From contig JASGHO010000001.1 in NCBI GenBank assembly GCA_047602305.1, positions 2,108,001-2,172,000 on the forward strand: DNA of 64,000 bases, in the 5' to 3' direction. Source of the stretch: Ancrocorticia sp047602305. GTDB taxonomy: Bacteria > Actinomycetota > Actinomycetes > Actinomycetales > Actinomycetaceae. Every line of letters starts with the position of its first letter. Position 1 is the stretch's first letter. Shown here one piece after another: positions 36,690 to 45,520 of the stretch. Below the pieces are notes generated by a model. It was not told the origin of the DNA, searched no databases, and was given only the letters and a program-made list of their open reading frames with translations. The position numbers and the translations under genes are program-made.

Positions 36690-37211
36690 GTCTGTGCCTT
36701 TCGGGAGGTCCCCGGCTCCCCGGCCTGGGCGCGCGTGAGTCGAGAACGTGGGACGGTGTTGGCTCAAAACTAACATGGCGGCTAAGTGGGATTATATGGT
36801 CGGCAAGATATTGAGACATGATCGAGATGCGGAACCGGGGTACAGGACCGGGATATAGAACGACGACGGCGCCGCCCCCGTTCGCGACCCGCACACCACG
36901 CTCGTGCCCGGGTACGGAGCTCGCACCCAAGTCCAGACCTGATGCCAATCCAGACCTCGTGCCCACATGTACGAAAGGGAGCCTTCCCTTCGGAAGACTC
37001 CCTTTCAAAGAATTGAGGGAAATGGAAAGGGTTGAGCCCGGCAACACGTCCACGCGGCTCAATCCTTTCCAAAAAGCTCAATTCTTTGGTGGTTCGGGTT
37101 GGCTACACACCTTGGCCCCCGGTAGCAATCAGGCCACCAACAGGAATCTATGCCCCCGGTAGCAATCAGGCCACCAACAAAAATCTCAACCACGCGACCA
37201 ACAGAAGTGCC
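36690..37211. other. Intergenic region between oppA promoter and ybdD
   Basis: About 520 bases with no gene. 36760-36800 is the probable oppA promoter region. It also holds the hairpin at 36973-37006, PR2 copy 2, and a short direct repeat at 37109-37175 containing two copies of GCCCCCGGTAGCAATCAGGC. Confidence 0.65.
36973..37088. repeat. Nested hairpin plus PR2, copy 2
   Basis: 36973-37006 is a nested hairpin (GAAAGGGAG...CTCCCTTTC with inner TTCC/GGAA). It abuts PR2 at 37006-37088, whose outer arms CAAAGAATTGAG/CTCAATTCTTTG pair perfectly and whose inner arms pair with a single G-T. It is a direct repeat of 31115-31197. Confidence 0.9.
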
Positions 37212-37394
37212 TCAGCAGCAGCCGGTGGAGACGTTCTGCTCGTCGAAATCGGCGCGGGCCCGCCAGAATTGGCGTTTGGTCATGGGTTCGTGGTCCGGGT
37301 GCTCACGGCGGTGGCGTTCCACGTAGCGCTCGTACGCCGACTCACCAGTGAAGTCGCGCCAGAGGCGCCCCCACTCGCGGAGCTTGTCACCCAT
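37212..37394 (-). CDS. ybdD: YbdD/YjiX family protein
   Basis: A 60-residue basic protein rich in Arg, Trp and Tyr (GESAYERYVERHRREHP, MTKRQFWRARAD) ending in Gly-Cys-Cys. It matches the small YbdD/YjiX family that is encoded directly after CstA/BtsT transporters in many bacteria. The precise role is unknown. It begins 36 bases after the cstA stop on the same strand. Confidence 0.9.
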   Translation of the reverse strand: MGDKLREWGRLWRDFTGESAYERYVERHRREHPDHEPMTKRQFWRARADFDEQNVSTGCC

Positions 37395-37430
37395 TCCGTT
37401 CCCCTATCTCAACGAACCGTCAACCACAGT

Positions 37431-39857
37431 CTAGTGGCCGCCGTGGCCACCCTTACCCGGGATGAGGTTCGGGTCGCCCACAACGGAGTATTCCTTGACG
37501 AGCTTCTTGTCCAGCTTCGAGGCCACCATGGTAGTGGGGGCGAAGAAGTTGGATTCCTGATGCGGGTCTTCGGAGTTGCTGGTGTCTCCGGTCTTGACCG
37601 TCTTCATGATGCGCATCGCCGCACTAACGATCACCCACACCACGATCGCTACGAAGATGATGGACATGGTGCCCTGGATGAAGGTGTTGCGGATGACGGC
37701 ACCCTGGATGGCGATGGCTTCGGCGTCGCCGCCGGAGGCAACCAGCTCGGCACGCAGTGCACGGGCGTCGCCCCACTGCTTCCAGTAGCCGAGCGCTGGA
37801 TCCTGCGAGAAGATCTTCTGCCAGGAGGCCGCGAAGGTCACGATGAGCATCCATACGAACGGAATGCCGGGGATCCACATGCTCTTGGTGAAGCCCTTGC
37901 GGGTTACCATCACCGTGCACAGCAGCAGCGCCATGGTGGCGATGAGCTGGTTGGCGATGCCGAACAATGGATACAGCGTCTGGATTCCGCCGCGTGGATC
38001 GGTCACGCCCATCAACAGCAAGGAGCCCCAGGCGGCCACCACCACGCCGGTGGTCAGCCACGAGCCAAGGCGCCAGCTCGGGTCGCGGAACTTGGGCACC
38101 ACGTTGCCGATGGCGTCGCCCAGCTGGAAGCGGGACACTCGGGTCACGGCGTCCACGGCCGACAGGATGAACAGGGCTTCGAACATGATGGCGAAGTGGT
38201 ACCAGAAGCCCATCATTGCCTTGCCGCCAGCAAACTGGTGCATGATGTTGGCGATACCCACGGCGAGCGTGGGCGCGCCGCCAGTGCGGGAGATGACGGA
38301 GGGTTCGCCCACGTCGGAGGCGAGTGCGCGCATCGCATCGCCGCCGGTCAGCGTCACCACGTTGCCGTCTGCGTCATGCGTTTCCCACTCGATGTGTGGC
38401 TGGTTGCCGTGCACGTCGGACACACCGAGGTTGGCGATGGCGGCTTCGGCGGCCGCGGCCTGGTTGACGTAGAACTCTTCGGTGCCGGCCTCGCCGACGA
38501 TCTTCTCGATGCCCGCCGTCTTGGCCATCGCCGCAGGAGACATATTCATCGCGAAGTACACGCCCTGGTTGAGGGACACGGCCGCCGCGAGCGCCATGAT
38601 GGCCACGAAGGATTCCATGAGCATGCCGCCGTAGCCGATCATGCGGGCCTGGCTTTCCTTCTGGATCATCTTCGGGGTGGTGCCGGAGGACACGGTGGCG
38701 TGCATGCCGGAGATGGCGCCGCAGGCCACGGTGATGAAGAGGAAGGGGAAGAGGGTTCCGGCGAACACCGGGCCTTCGGTGTTGGAGGCGAACTCGGTGA
38801 TGGCGGGCATCTGGGCGATGGGACGCACGATGATGATGGAGATCGCGAGAACCACGATGGTGCCCACCTTCATGAAGGTGGAGAGGTAGTCACGCGGGGT
38901 GAGCAGCAGCCACACCGGGAGCACTGCGGCGAGGAAGCCGTAGATGACCATGGCCACCACCAGGGTGGTGGGGGTGAGGTGGAAGAAGTCGTGCAGGGTG
39001 GGGTTGGAGGAGACCCAGCGGCCACCGATGATGGCGGCGATGAGCAGGATGAATCCGGCGATGGATACTCCGGTGATGGCGCCCGGCTGCACGTAGCGCA
39101 GCCAGAGGCCCATGCCGAGGGCGATCGGGATGGTCATGGACACCGAGAAGACGCCCCACGGCGATTCTGCCAGCGCGTTCACGCAGATCATGGCGAGAAC
39201 GGCGAGCACGATCATGAGCATGACGAACACGCCGATGGTCATGATGGTTCCGCCCACCTTGCCGATTTCGTCGATGGCCATCTGGCCCAGCGAGCGGCCG
39301 CCGCGGCGCATGGAGAAGAAGAGGACGAGCATGTCCTGGACGGCACCGGCGACGAGCACACCGAAGATGATCCACAGGGTGCCGGGCAGGTAGCCCATCT
39401 GGGCGGAGAGCACGGGGCCCACCAGCGGTCCGGCGCCGGCGATGGCGGCGAAGTGGTGGCCGTAGAGCACGACGCGCTGGGTGGGGTCGAAGTCCTTGCC
39501 GTTGTTGATGCGCTCGGCTGGGGTGGCGTTTCGATCGTCGGGCCCCATGATCTTGCGCTGAATGTAGAGCGCGTAGAAGCGGTAGCCGATCGCGTAGGTG
39601 CACACGGCGGTGATGACGAACCAGATGGTGTTGACTTCTTCGCCGCGGAACACGGCGAGGATTGCCCAGCCGGTGGTGCCGAGGAGGGTGAGGGCCACCC
39701 AGAGGGCGATCTTCTGAATGCTCCACTTATTGTGGGGTTTGACGCCCACGGGAGTGCCCTGCTTATTGCGGATGATGAGCTTTTCTTCTTCGGGCGTGTA
39801 GGAGGGTATCTCCTGCGCCTCGGGTGCAGGTTTCCCCTGCGCCGCGTGCTGTGCCAT
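37431..39857 (-). CDS. cstA: Carbon starvation protein A / pyruvate transporter
   Basis: An 808-residue membrane protein with about sixteen helices. Hallmarks are GHHFAAIAGAGPLVGPVLSA, VACGAISGMHATVSSGTTPK and LFGIANQLIATMALL, all typical of CstA/BtsT. Family members import pyruvate and have been linked to peptide use in starvation. The first 45 residues and the C-terminal GKGGHGGH tail are cytoplasmic. It is the first gene of a cstA-ybdD pair. Regulation is not visible. Confidence 0.95.
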   Translation of the reverse strand: MAQHAAQGKPAPEAQEIPSYTPEEEKLIIRNKQGTPVGVKPHNKWSIQKIALWVALTLLGTTGWAILAVFRGEEVNTIWFVITAVCTYAIGYRFYALYIQRKIMGPDDRNATPAERINNGKDFDPTQRVVLYGHHFAAIAGAGPLVGPVLSAQMGYLPGTLWIIFGVLVAGAVQDMLVLFFSMRRGGRSLGQMAIDEIGKVGGTIMTIGVFVMLMIVLAVLAMICVNALAESPWGVFSVSMTIPIALGMGLWLRYVQPGAITGVSIAGFILLIAAIIGGRWVSSNPTLHDFFHLTPTTLVVAMVIYGFLAAVLPVWLLLTPRDYLSTFMKVGTIVVLAISIIIVRPIAQMPAITEFASNTEGPVFAGTLFPFLFITVACGAISGMHATVSSGTTPKMIQKESQARMIGYGGMLMESFVAIMALAAAVSLNQGVYFAMNMSPAAMAKTAGIEKIVGEAGTEEFYVNQAAAAEAAIANLGVSDVHGNQPHIEWETHDADGNVVTLTGGDAMRALASDVGEPSVISRTGGAPTLAVGIANIMHQFAGGKAMMGFWYHFAIMFEALFILSAVDAVTRVSRFQLGDAIGNVVPKFRDPSWRLGSWLTTGVVVAAWGSLLLMGVTDPRGGIQTLYPLFGIANQLIATMALLLCTVMVTRKGFTKSMWIPGIPFVWMLIVTFAASWQKIFSQDPALGYWKQWGDARALRAELVASGGDAEAIAIQGAVIRNTFIQGTMSIIFVAIVVWVIVSAAMRIMKTVKTGDTSNSEDPHQESNFFAPTTMVASKLDKKLVKEYSVVGDPNLIPGKGGHGGH

Positions 39858-40411
39858 GACCTACTCGTTTGCGCTAGACATTGGGTGGGTGGGCGCGCAG
39901 CGGCCCAACTAGTGCCCCTTCGCGCTACCGCAAGGAGGATATGCACGATTTCTCGCCGATTGCGAACAGCGGTTTTTCTGTCTACCGAAATTTTTTTGGG
40001 TCGACGACGACGTCCGCCCCTCACCCGGTCCCCTCACCAGCGCTTTTACCTCCCTTTCGCTTCTTCATTCACCGCGTTAGGTGGTTGGAATGGGAACCTG
40101 CCATCTCCGCAACACCTCGCCATCCACGGATAGATCCACACAATCACACACCATGTCCTCTGAGGTCATGCGGCGTCAGGAGCCAACAATTGGCGGAAAA
40201 TAGCCAAAAAGTCAGGCCCAAAGTCCCGGTAGGGCAGTCCTGAGAAACCTTGCAAATCGGGCATCGACCCCTCGCAAGCCCATCCCGGAACGCCCCAACA
40301 CACCCTCAAGAGACCTCTTAAATAAAACCTCTAAATATGACAACGGACGTCACACCCCTCTACTTGAGATTTCTCCCAAAGTCCCAGATGGGGCGTGCGA
40401 CAATGATCACC
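39858..40411. other. Intergenic region between divergent cstA and glucokinase
   Basis: About 550 bases. It must contain both promoters, but no confident -10/-35 pair or operator palindrome was identified. An isolated GTCGACGACGACGTCCGC also occurs near 32044. Confidence 0.5.
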
Positions 40412-41353
40412 ATGAGTATCACAATCGGTGTTGATGTTGGCGGAACAAAAATTGCGGCCGGAGCTGTCTCCGAAGATGGAGAAATGCTGGCTTATGTCCG
40501 CAAACCCACACCGGCCCAGAACAACGACGCCGTCGTCGATGTTATTGCCGAGTGTGTCGAGGAGTTGTCCCGCTCCTACGAAATCGAGGCGATCGGTATC
40601 GGCGCCGCTGGTTTTGTGGACGGCGCCCGCAGCTCAGTGATCTTCGCACCCAACCTGGCCTGGCGAAATGAGCCCCTCGCAGCCCGCGTGTCGGAGAAGA
40701 CGGGCTACCGCGTCGTCGTCGAAAATGATGCAAATTCTGCCGCGTGGGCCGAGTTCCGGTTCGGAGCCGCTCGTGGTTCAAATTCGGCGATCATCGTGAC
40801 GGTCGGCACCGGTATTGGCGGCGGCGTCATCATCAATAATCAGCTGCTGCGCGGAACCAACGGTTTCGGCGCGGAAATCGGGCACATCAACATGGTGCCC
40901 CATGGCCGCCAGTGTGGCTGCGGGCGTTTCGGCTGCTGGGAGGTGTACTCGTCCGGCAACGCGTTGGTGCGTGAGGCGCAGGAGTTCGCGCGCACGGCAC
41001 CCGAGGATTCGGCAATGCTGCTCGATTTCGCCGGCGGAAATCCGGATGCCATCACCGGTCCGATGGTGACGCGGGCTGCCGAGTTGGGCGACGCCGTCGC
41101 CCTGGCGTGCTTCAAGTCGATCGGGTACTGGATGGGTTCGGGCATGGCGGATCTGGCTGCCGTTCTCGATCCCGAGGTGTTTGTGCTGGCCGGCGGCGTG
41201 GCCGAAACCGGCGACCTGCTGCTGGGACCCACCCGCAAGTCCTTCGCCGAGCTTCTCACGGCCGCCGACCACCGGCCCACCATCCCCGTCTCGGTAGCCA
41301 CCTTGGGCAACGACGCGGGCATCATCGGCGCCGCCGACCTCGCGCGCTACTGA
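40412..41353 (+). CDS. glkA: ROK-family glucokinase
   Basis: A 313-residue ROK sugar kinase: phosphate motif GVDVGGTKIAAG, catalytic region VENDANSAAWAE, the ROK signature with IGHINM and the zinc motif CGCGRFGCWE. It is most like actinobacterial GlkA, phosphorylating glucose with ATP and contributing to carbon catabolite control in Streptomyces. In-frame ATGs exist at 40403 and 40412; the latter (MSITIGVDVGG) is the family-like start. No ribosome-binding site is obvious, so the message may be leaderless. A terminator hairpin lies downstream. Confidence 0.92.
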   Translation: MSITIGVDVGGTKIAAGAVSEDGEMLAYVRKPTPAQNNDAVVDVIAECVEELSRSYEIEAIGIGAAGFVDGARSSVIFAPNLAWRNEPLAARVSEKTGYRVVVENDANSAAWAEFRFGAARGSNSAIIVTVGTGIGGGVIINNQLLRGTNGFGAEIGHINMVPHGRQCGCGRFGCWEVYSSGNALVREAQEFARTAPEDSAMLLDFAGGNPDAITGPMVTRAAELGDAVALACFKSIGYWMGSGMADLAAVLDPEVFVLAGGVAETGDLLLGPTRKSFAELLTAADHRPTIPVSVATLGNDAGIIGAADLARY

Positions 41354-41513
41354 GGTAATGCGATTCTGAGGTAACCCGCTACTGAAGTGGCGAAGTACTG
41401 AGGAAGCACAGTTCTGAGGTAACGCACAGGTTCTCGGATTGCGAGCCAACCAATTCTTCACCCCCACACAAGCATTTCGAGAAGCCACACCTTCTCGGGA
41501 CACGATTGACAAG

Positions 41514-41546
41514 GACGGCTGTCACCTCACGGTGGCAGCCGTCTTT
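41514..41546 (+). terminator. Intrinsic terminator after glucokinase
   Basis: Arms GACGGCTGTCACC (41514-41526) and GGTGGCAGCCGTC (41531-41543) pair except for one G-T, with a 4-base loop and TTTATC following. Confidence 0.75.
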
Positions 41547-41625
41547 ATCAACGTCGTCACATTGAGGGCATACTTCCACCCCAACCGAGTACATATTTTT
41601 CACCGAAGAGCATTACGCTTGAGAC

Positions 41626-42954
41626 ATGCGTCATACTCACACCTCCATCCCTCCGCAGCTCACTCGAATGGCTGATGGGACGATTAAACAACTGAATCCG
41701 TTCTCTGACACCGAGGTGTGGACGGTGCCCGGGCGAGCAAATCGCCCGCTGGAGGTGTTGCCGCTCAATCCTGAGCCGGTGGGCGAGTTGGGCCGCCACT
41801 GCGCGTTTTGTTCGGATCGTATTCTCGAGACGCCGCCGGAGAAAAGCCGCATTGTGCGCGAGGGTGAAGGCGCCAAGATCATTCATGGCACCCCGGTGGA
41901 TGATCTTGCCGAACCGTGGGAATTCCGCCGCATTCCCAACCTTTTTGAGATCGTCTCCTACGACTATTGGGCGAAGAACTACGGCTATCGCATGCCGGTG
42001 GCCGCGGAGAAGCGCATGGAGCGTTACCTCTCTGACCCGGCCGGGCGCGCGCACGCCCTCGCCGTCATCGAGCAGAAGGCGCGCGCCTCGCACACCAACA
42101 CCGAGGAATGGGAGCGCCTGCCCGAGTGGCAGAAGTTGGAGCAGGCCAAGCCGTTCTTCGGCGGCGGGCACGATGTGGTGATTGGAGGCCGTCATTTTGT
42201 CGACGGCGCCACCGACACCTCCCAGCTGGCCTCCTCCGGAACCCTCACCCCGCTGGAGCACTCGTGGTACATGCGCCTCACCGTGGATGCCATGCGCGAT
42301 CTTTACGAACAGAATCGCTACGCCAAATACGTGCAGGTGTTCCAGAACTGGTTGAAGCCCGCCGGTGCCTCCTTCGATCACCTCCACAAGCAGCTGGTGG
42401 CCATTGACGAACGCTCCGTCAACGCGCGGCTCGAAGCACCCAAGGTGCGCGACAACCCCAACTATTACAACGAGGCCGCGGTGGATTATGCCGGTTACCA
42501 GAACCTCGTCATTGCGGAGAATCGCAACGCGGTGGCCTTCGCAGGCTTCGGCCACCGCTACCCCGCACTCGAAGTGTGGAGCCGGTCGTCTGCTGTGCAG
42601 CCGTGGCAGCACACCTCCGAGGAGCTGCGCGACATGTCCGATCTCATCCACGCCATGCACGCAGCCACCGGCCCCCTCATTGCCACCAACGAGGAGTGGT
42701 ACACCCAGCCCATCGACCTCGATGTGCCCATGCCCTGGCGCGTCCACCTCAAGTGGCGCGTCTCCACACTGGCCGGATTCGAGGGCGGCACCAAGATCTA
42801 CGTCAACACCATCGACCCCTGGTCGCTACGCGACAAGGTGGTCCCGCGCCTGCTCGAACTACGCGCCGAGGGCAAGGTGTCCCAGAACATCAACATCGCC
42901 ACCGAGTGCTCCTGCAAGGTCAACTCGCTCAAGTACAACCGGGCGCTCCAGTAG
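41626..42954 (+). CDS. DUF4921 family protein (GalT/HIT-like fold)
   Basis: A 442-residue protein of the actinobacterial DUF4921 family, distantly related to galactose-1-phosphate uridylyltransferase. The histidine cluster in SFDHLHKQLVA resembles the HxHxQ nucleotidyl-transfer motif, and the C-x-x-C near residue 59 (HCAFCSD) resembles the metal-binding part of GalT. The C-terminal CSCKVNSLKYNR is well conserved in the family. Its nucleotide substrate is unknown. It appears monocistronic and follows glucokinase. Confidence 0.8.
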   Translation: MRHTHTSIPPQLTRMADGTIKQLNPFSDTEVWTVPGRANRPLEVLPLNPEPVGELGRHCAFCSDRILETPPEKSRIVREGEGAKIIHGTPVDDLAEPWEFRRIPNLFEIVSYDYWAKNYGYRMPVAAEKRMERYLSDPAGRAHALAVIEQKARASHTNTEEWERLPEWQKLEQAKPFFGGGHDVVIGGRHFVDGATDTSQLASSGTLTPLEHSWYMRLTVDAMRDLYEQNRYAKYVQVFQNWLKPAGASFDHLHKQLVAIDERSVNARLEAPKVRDNPNYYNEAAVDYAGYQNLVIAENRNAVAFAGFGHRYPALEVWSRSSAVQPWQHTSEELRDMSDLIHAMHAATGPLIATNEEWYTQPIDLDVPMPWRVHLKWRVSTLAGFEGGTKIYVNTIDPWSLRDKVVPRLLELRAEGKVSQNINIATECSCKVNSLKYNRALQ

Positions 42955-43081
42955 GGGCGTGCCCGGGAGGTTTGCACGGGCGTAAGCGCGGGGCGTTCCG
43001 GAGGCGAGTAGGGGGACGCAAAGGCGAGTAAGGGCGACGCGGGTGCGGGGCGTCGTCGTCGTTGAAAACTCACCCCAACAC

Positions 43082-43729
43082 TCAGCGGCCGTAATCCTGC
43101 CAGAGAAACGGGACCACGAGGCTGCGCCACTGGAGCGCGAGGTCGCGGAACTGGAAGCAGCGTTCGCACTGGTAGCGGGCGCCCAGCACGATGAGCGTGC
43201 CGGGGCGGATGTGGAATTCGTTGCCGGTGGCACCCATGAGGAATTCCTGCATTCGCGGGCTGAGCAGGGCGGATGCGAACTGTGGGCTGTCCGAGCGCAC
43301 GTCCCACTCCTTGTTGAACTCCATCCACTCGGTGTTGATGTCGTTCATGGCGCGGCCGAAGAAGCCTTCGGGTTTGAGGCGCGTGGCCGGAAAATTCGCG
43401 GGGATCGGGAATAGGAGAAACTCGCGGGTGTGGGTGGTTTCGTCGTCGCCGGAGCCGGTCTTCCAGCGCAAGTTTCCGTAACGGAAGGCGTCCGGGGCGG
43501 TGGGCGAGGGCACGTTCTCCAGAATGTCGAGCGCGGCGTGGGAATGTCCGCCGACGTCCGTGGCGTCGCGCAGATACTTGCCGAGTTCGCGGTCGCGCTG
43601 CGTGTAGGTCAGGCCGTGCGCCTGGGCGAACGCCATAACGCGCTGGCGATGCCGCCGATCAAAAATGAACGCAACAACAAAGATGACCACCATGAGGAGG
43701 AAGAAAACCGGCATAACATCAGCGAACAT
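43082..43729 (-). CDS. Membrane-anchored protein of unknown function
   Basis: A 215-residue protein with one N-terminal membrane helix (VFFLLMVVIFVVAFIF) followed by an RRHRQR stop-transfer, then a soluble domain of about 180 residues facing the cytoplasm. It resembles DUF3137-like proteins in layout but I do not recognise a family with confidence. ATG 43729 is preferred over a TTG at 43765. It is a single gene between the convergent DUF4921 gene and fdhD. Confidence 0.6.
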   Translation of the reverse strand: MFADVMPVFFLLMVVIFVVAFIFDRRHRQRVMAFAQAHGLTYTQRDRELGKYLRDATDVGGHSHAALDILENVPSPTAPDAFRYGNLRWKTGSGDDETTHTREFLLFPIPANFPATRLKPEGFFGRAMNDINTEWMEFNKEWDVRSDSPQFASALLSPRMQEFLMGATGNEFHIRPGTLIVLGARYQCERCFQFRDLALQWRSLVVPFLWQDYGR

Positions 43730-43885
43730 GCTCCCATTAGCGCCCACGGGTTCAGCTCGTGTCAATTGGGGCGGCGGGGAGGTCTTCCTTGGCGGGGGTC
43801 TCGTGTGGGCTTACTTGGTGCGGTTCTTGAGCGTCCTACTTGGAGCAGTTCCAGGATTGCCCGGCTCAAAATAGTTCGGGAACTC

Positions 43886-44746
43886 TCACTCCACGCGGTC
43901 GGGGACCGTCCACACCAACACCTCGGGTTCGGGCGCGGCGTCGTGGACGCTGACGAGGGTGACGCCGAAGTGTTTGGCGATGTCGCAGGCCAGGGAGGTG
44001 GGGGTGCCGAGTCCGATGACGATCGGCACGCCGGCGCGGACGCAGTGGGAGACGGCTGAGGCGTCGGCGCCACCCTCCATACACACGATGGCGCCTTCCA
44101 ACGGGAGCAGCCCGGCCACGGCGGCCCAGCCGAGGACTTTGTCCACGGCGAGGAGTTGGCGGGCGTCGTCGCGGGTGGTGGCGGTGCCGGTGAGCGTCAG
44201 TGACGCCGCCGTGTAGGGGCTGATGCCGCTGCGGCGCACGAGTTCGGCGGCGATGGCGCGGATTGACGCGGCGGTGACGATGGTGGGGTCTTCAGCGATC
44301 CGGACCGGTGGGATGATGTCGAGGGCGTCCACCGAGGGCTGGCCGCACTCGCGGGAGACAGGGCCTTGCAGTCGGATCACCGGGTTCTCGGTGGTCACCG
44401 AGATGACGTTGTAGGTGTTCTGGCTGAAGCCGGTGTCCTGGGAGAGTACCGAGCCTTCGCAGTAGCGGGCGCCGCGCACATCCTCGCGGCCGGCGATGAG
44501 GCCTTCGCCGAGGAGGTAGCCGTGGATGAGTTCGATGTCGTGACCGGGGGTGCGGCTCACCATGGCGATGGCCTGGCCGTCGAGCCGGATCTCCAGCGGC
44601 TCTTCGACGGGCAGGTAGAGTTCGCGGCTGCGGTCAGGATGCTGCGGGTCCACAACCCGGGCCCGGCGGCGGGCCGTAGGTGAGGCATTCTTGGCCGACG
44701 AGGTGTTGCAGGCCTGAGATGCGCGCGCAGAAGGTGAAGTACTCAT
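43886..44746 (-). CDS. fdhD: FdhD-like sulfurtransferase, atypical
   Basis: A 286-residue protein with clear FdhD features: IELIHGYLLGEGLI, DARQLLAVDKVLGWA, and the C-terminal VGIPxx-like GVPIVIGLGTPTSLACDIAKHFGVTLV. FdhD moves sulfur from IscS to the molybdenum cofactor of formate dehydrogenase. Two features differ: the active-site CxxCG appears as SRECGQPS, so only the second cysteine remains, and the usual GGxH segment reads TGTATT. The protein may use a single cysteine or have drifted in function. No formate dehydrogenase gene is in the window. The first 45 residues are an extension. Confidence 0.8.
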   Translation of the reverse strand: MSTSPSARASQACNTSSAKNASPTARRRARVVDPQHPDRSRELYLPVEEPLEIRLDGQAIAMVSRTPGHDIELIHGYLLGEGLIAGREDVRGARYCEGSVLSQDTGFSQNTYNVISVTTENPVIRLQGPVSRECGQPSVDALDIIPPVRIAEDPTIVTAASIRAIAAELVRRSGISPYTAASLTLTGTATTRDDARQLLAVDKVLGWAAVAGLLPLEGAIVCMEGGADASAVSHCVRAGVPIVIGLGTPTSLACDIAKHFGVTLVSVHDAAPEPEVLVWTVPDRVE

Positions 44747-44794
44747 GCCGCCCAGCCTAGCGCGTGGTGGCCAAGGCAGTGCTCAGCAGACGTT

Positions 44795-45094
44795 CTAATA
44801 CACATCCTCCGCTGACTTGTATGCTGACCGTGCAAAGTAGGGATTACGGATGTTCCTCACGTCAATGAGATCAACGGGCCGCCCCACAATACGTTGAAGT
44901 TCGTCGCGAAGACCAAACAGTGCATGAAATGTCCGCTCCGCATCGGGCTTGTATTCAACGAGGAAGTCAACATCGCTACGAGCTGGGTCGAATCGCTCAG
45001 TGAGCACTGAACCAAACACACGTAAACGCGCAACGCCATATTGCTCGCATGCACGAGCAATAGCATCCTTATCAAGCAATACAGCGGTGGCCAT
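44795..45094 (-). CDS. Minimal nucleotidyltransferase (MNT, MntA-like)
   Basis: A 99-residue protein of the DNA polymerase beta-like minimal nucleotidyltransferase family. The catalytic pattern is FGSVLTERFDPARSDVDFLVEY: Gly-Ser, then Asp-x-Asp. Such proteins act as antitoxins that AMPylate HEPN toxins. No HEPN gene is adjacent, so it is orphaned or has a distant partner. GGGAG lies nine bases upstream of the ATG. It is 48 bases before fdhD, same strand. Confidence 0.85.
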   Translation of the reverse strand: MATAVLLDKDAIARACEQYGVARLRVFGSVLTERFDPARSDVDFLVEYKPDAERTFHALFGLRDELQRIVGRPVDLIDVRNIRNPYFARSAYKSAEDVY

Positions 45095-45457
45095 GCTCTT
45101 ATTCTCCCATCACGAGGGGGCAACAGGTAGATATCTAACGTCGCGAATCATGGCAACAAACTTTTGGCTTCGAAATCAGCATCGGCCTGTACGCCTCGCA
45201 CAGCCCGATGCTGATTTGAGAGCAAAATGCCAGCCACAGGACGGCCGCGACTGTCCACATGAGTCACCATCCAAATTTCAACTTCGTGAGGAGACCTTAT
45301 GTGTGCAATACGTACAGATCGGGCACGCTGACGAAGTTGAAAGTTCTCGAAGCCCCCTAATTCCGCGAGTTGCCTCCGTGTTCGCAACCCGCATCGTCAC
45401 CCACACGTCCTAAATCGCACCAGACCGTTCCACATTTCCCCGGATGAACTAGACTTA
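45095..45457. other. Intergenic region with two strong inverted repeats
   Basis: AAATCAGCATCGG (45173-45185) pairs perfectly with 45205-45217. TTTCAACTTCGT (45276-45287) pairs perfectly with 45331-45342. No convincing gene. A 79-codon frame on the minus strand (45148-45387) mostly encodes these repeats and is not supported. Confidence 0.7.
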
Positions 45458-45520
45458 TTGGGCAAAAGTCTGTTGGAGCCCCAAGACCAGCCCAACCGCT
45501 CCCACCGCGAAAGGACCGCC

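Noticed and set aside
37032..40133. Very long open frame (over 1000 codons) on the plus strand
   Set aside because: It lies antisense to cstA, which has clear family motifs; the frame is a by-product of high-GC codon bias and its translation is His/Gly/Asp-rich without domains.
45148..45387. 79-codon ORF on the minus strand
   Set aside because: It mostly encodes the inverted repeats of the region and has no ribosome-binding site or recognised domain.
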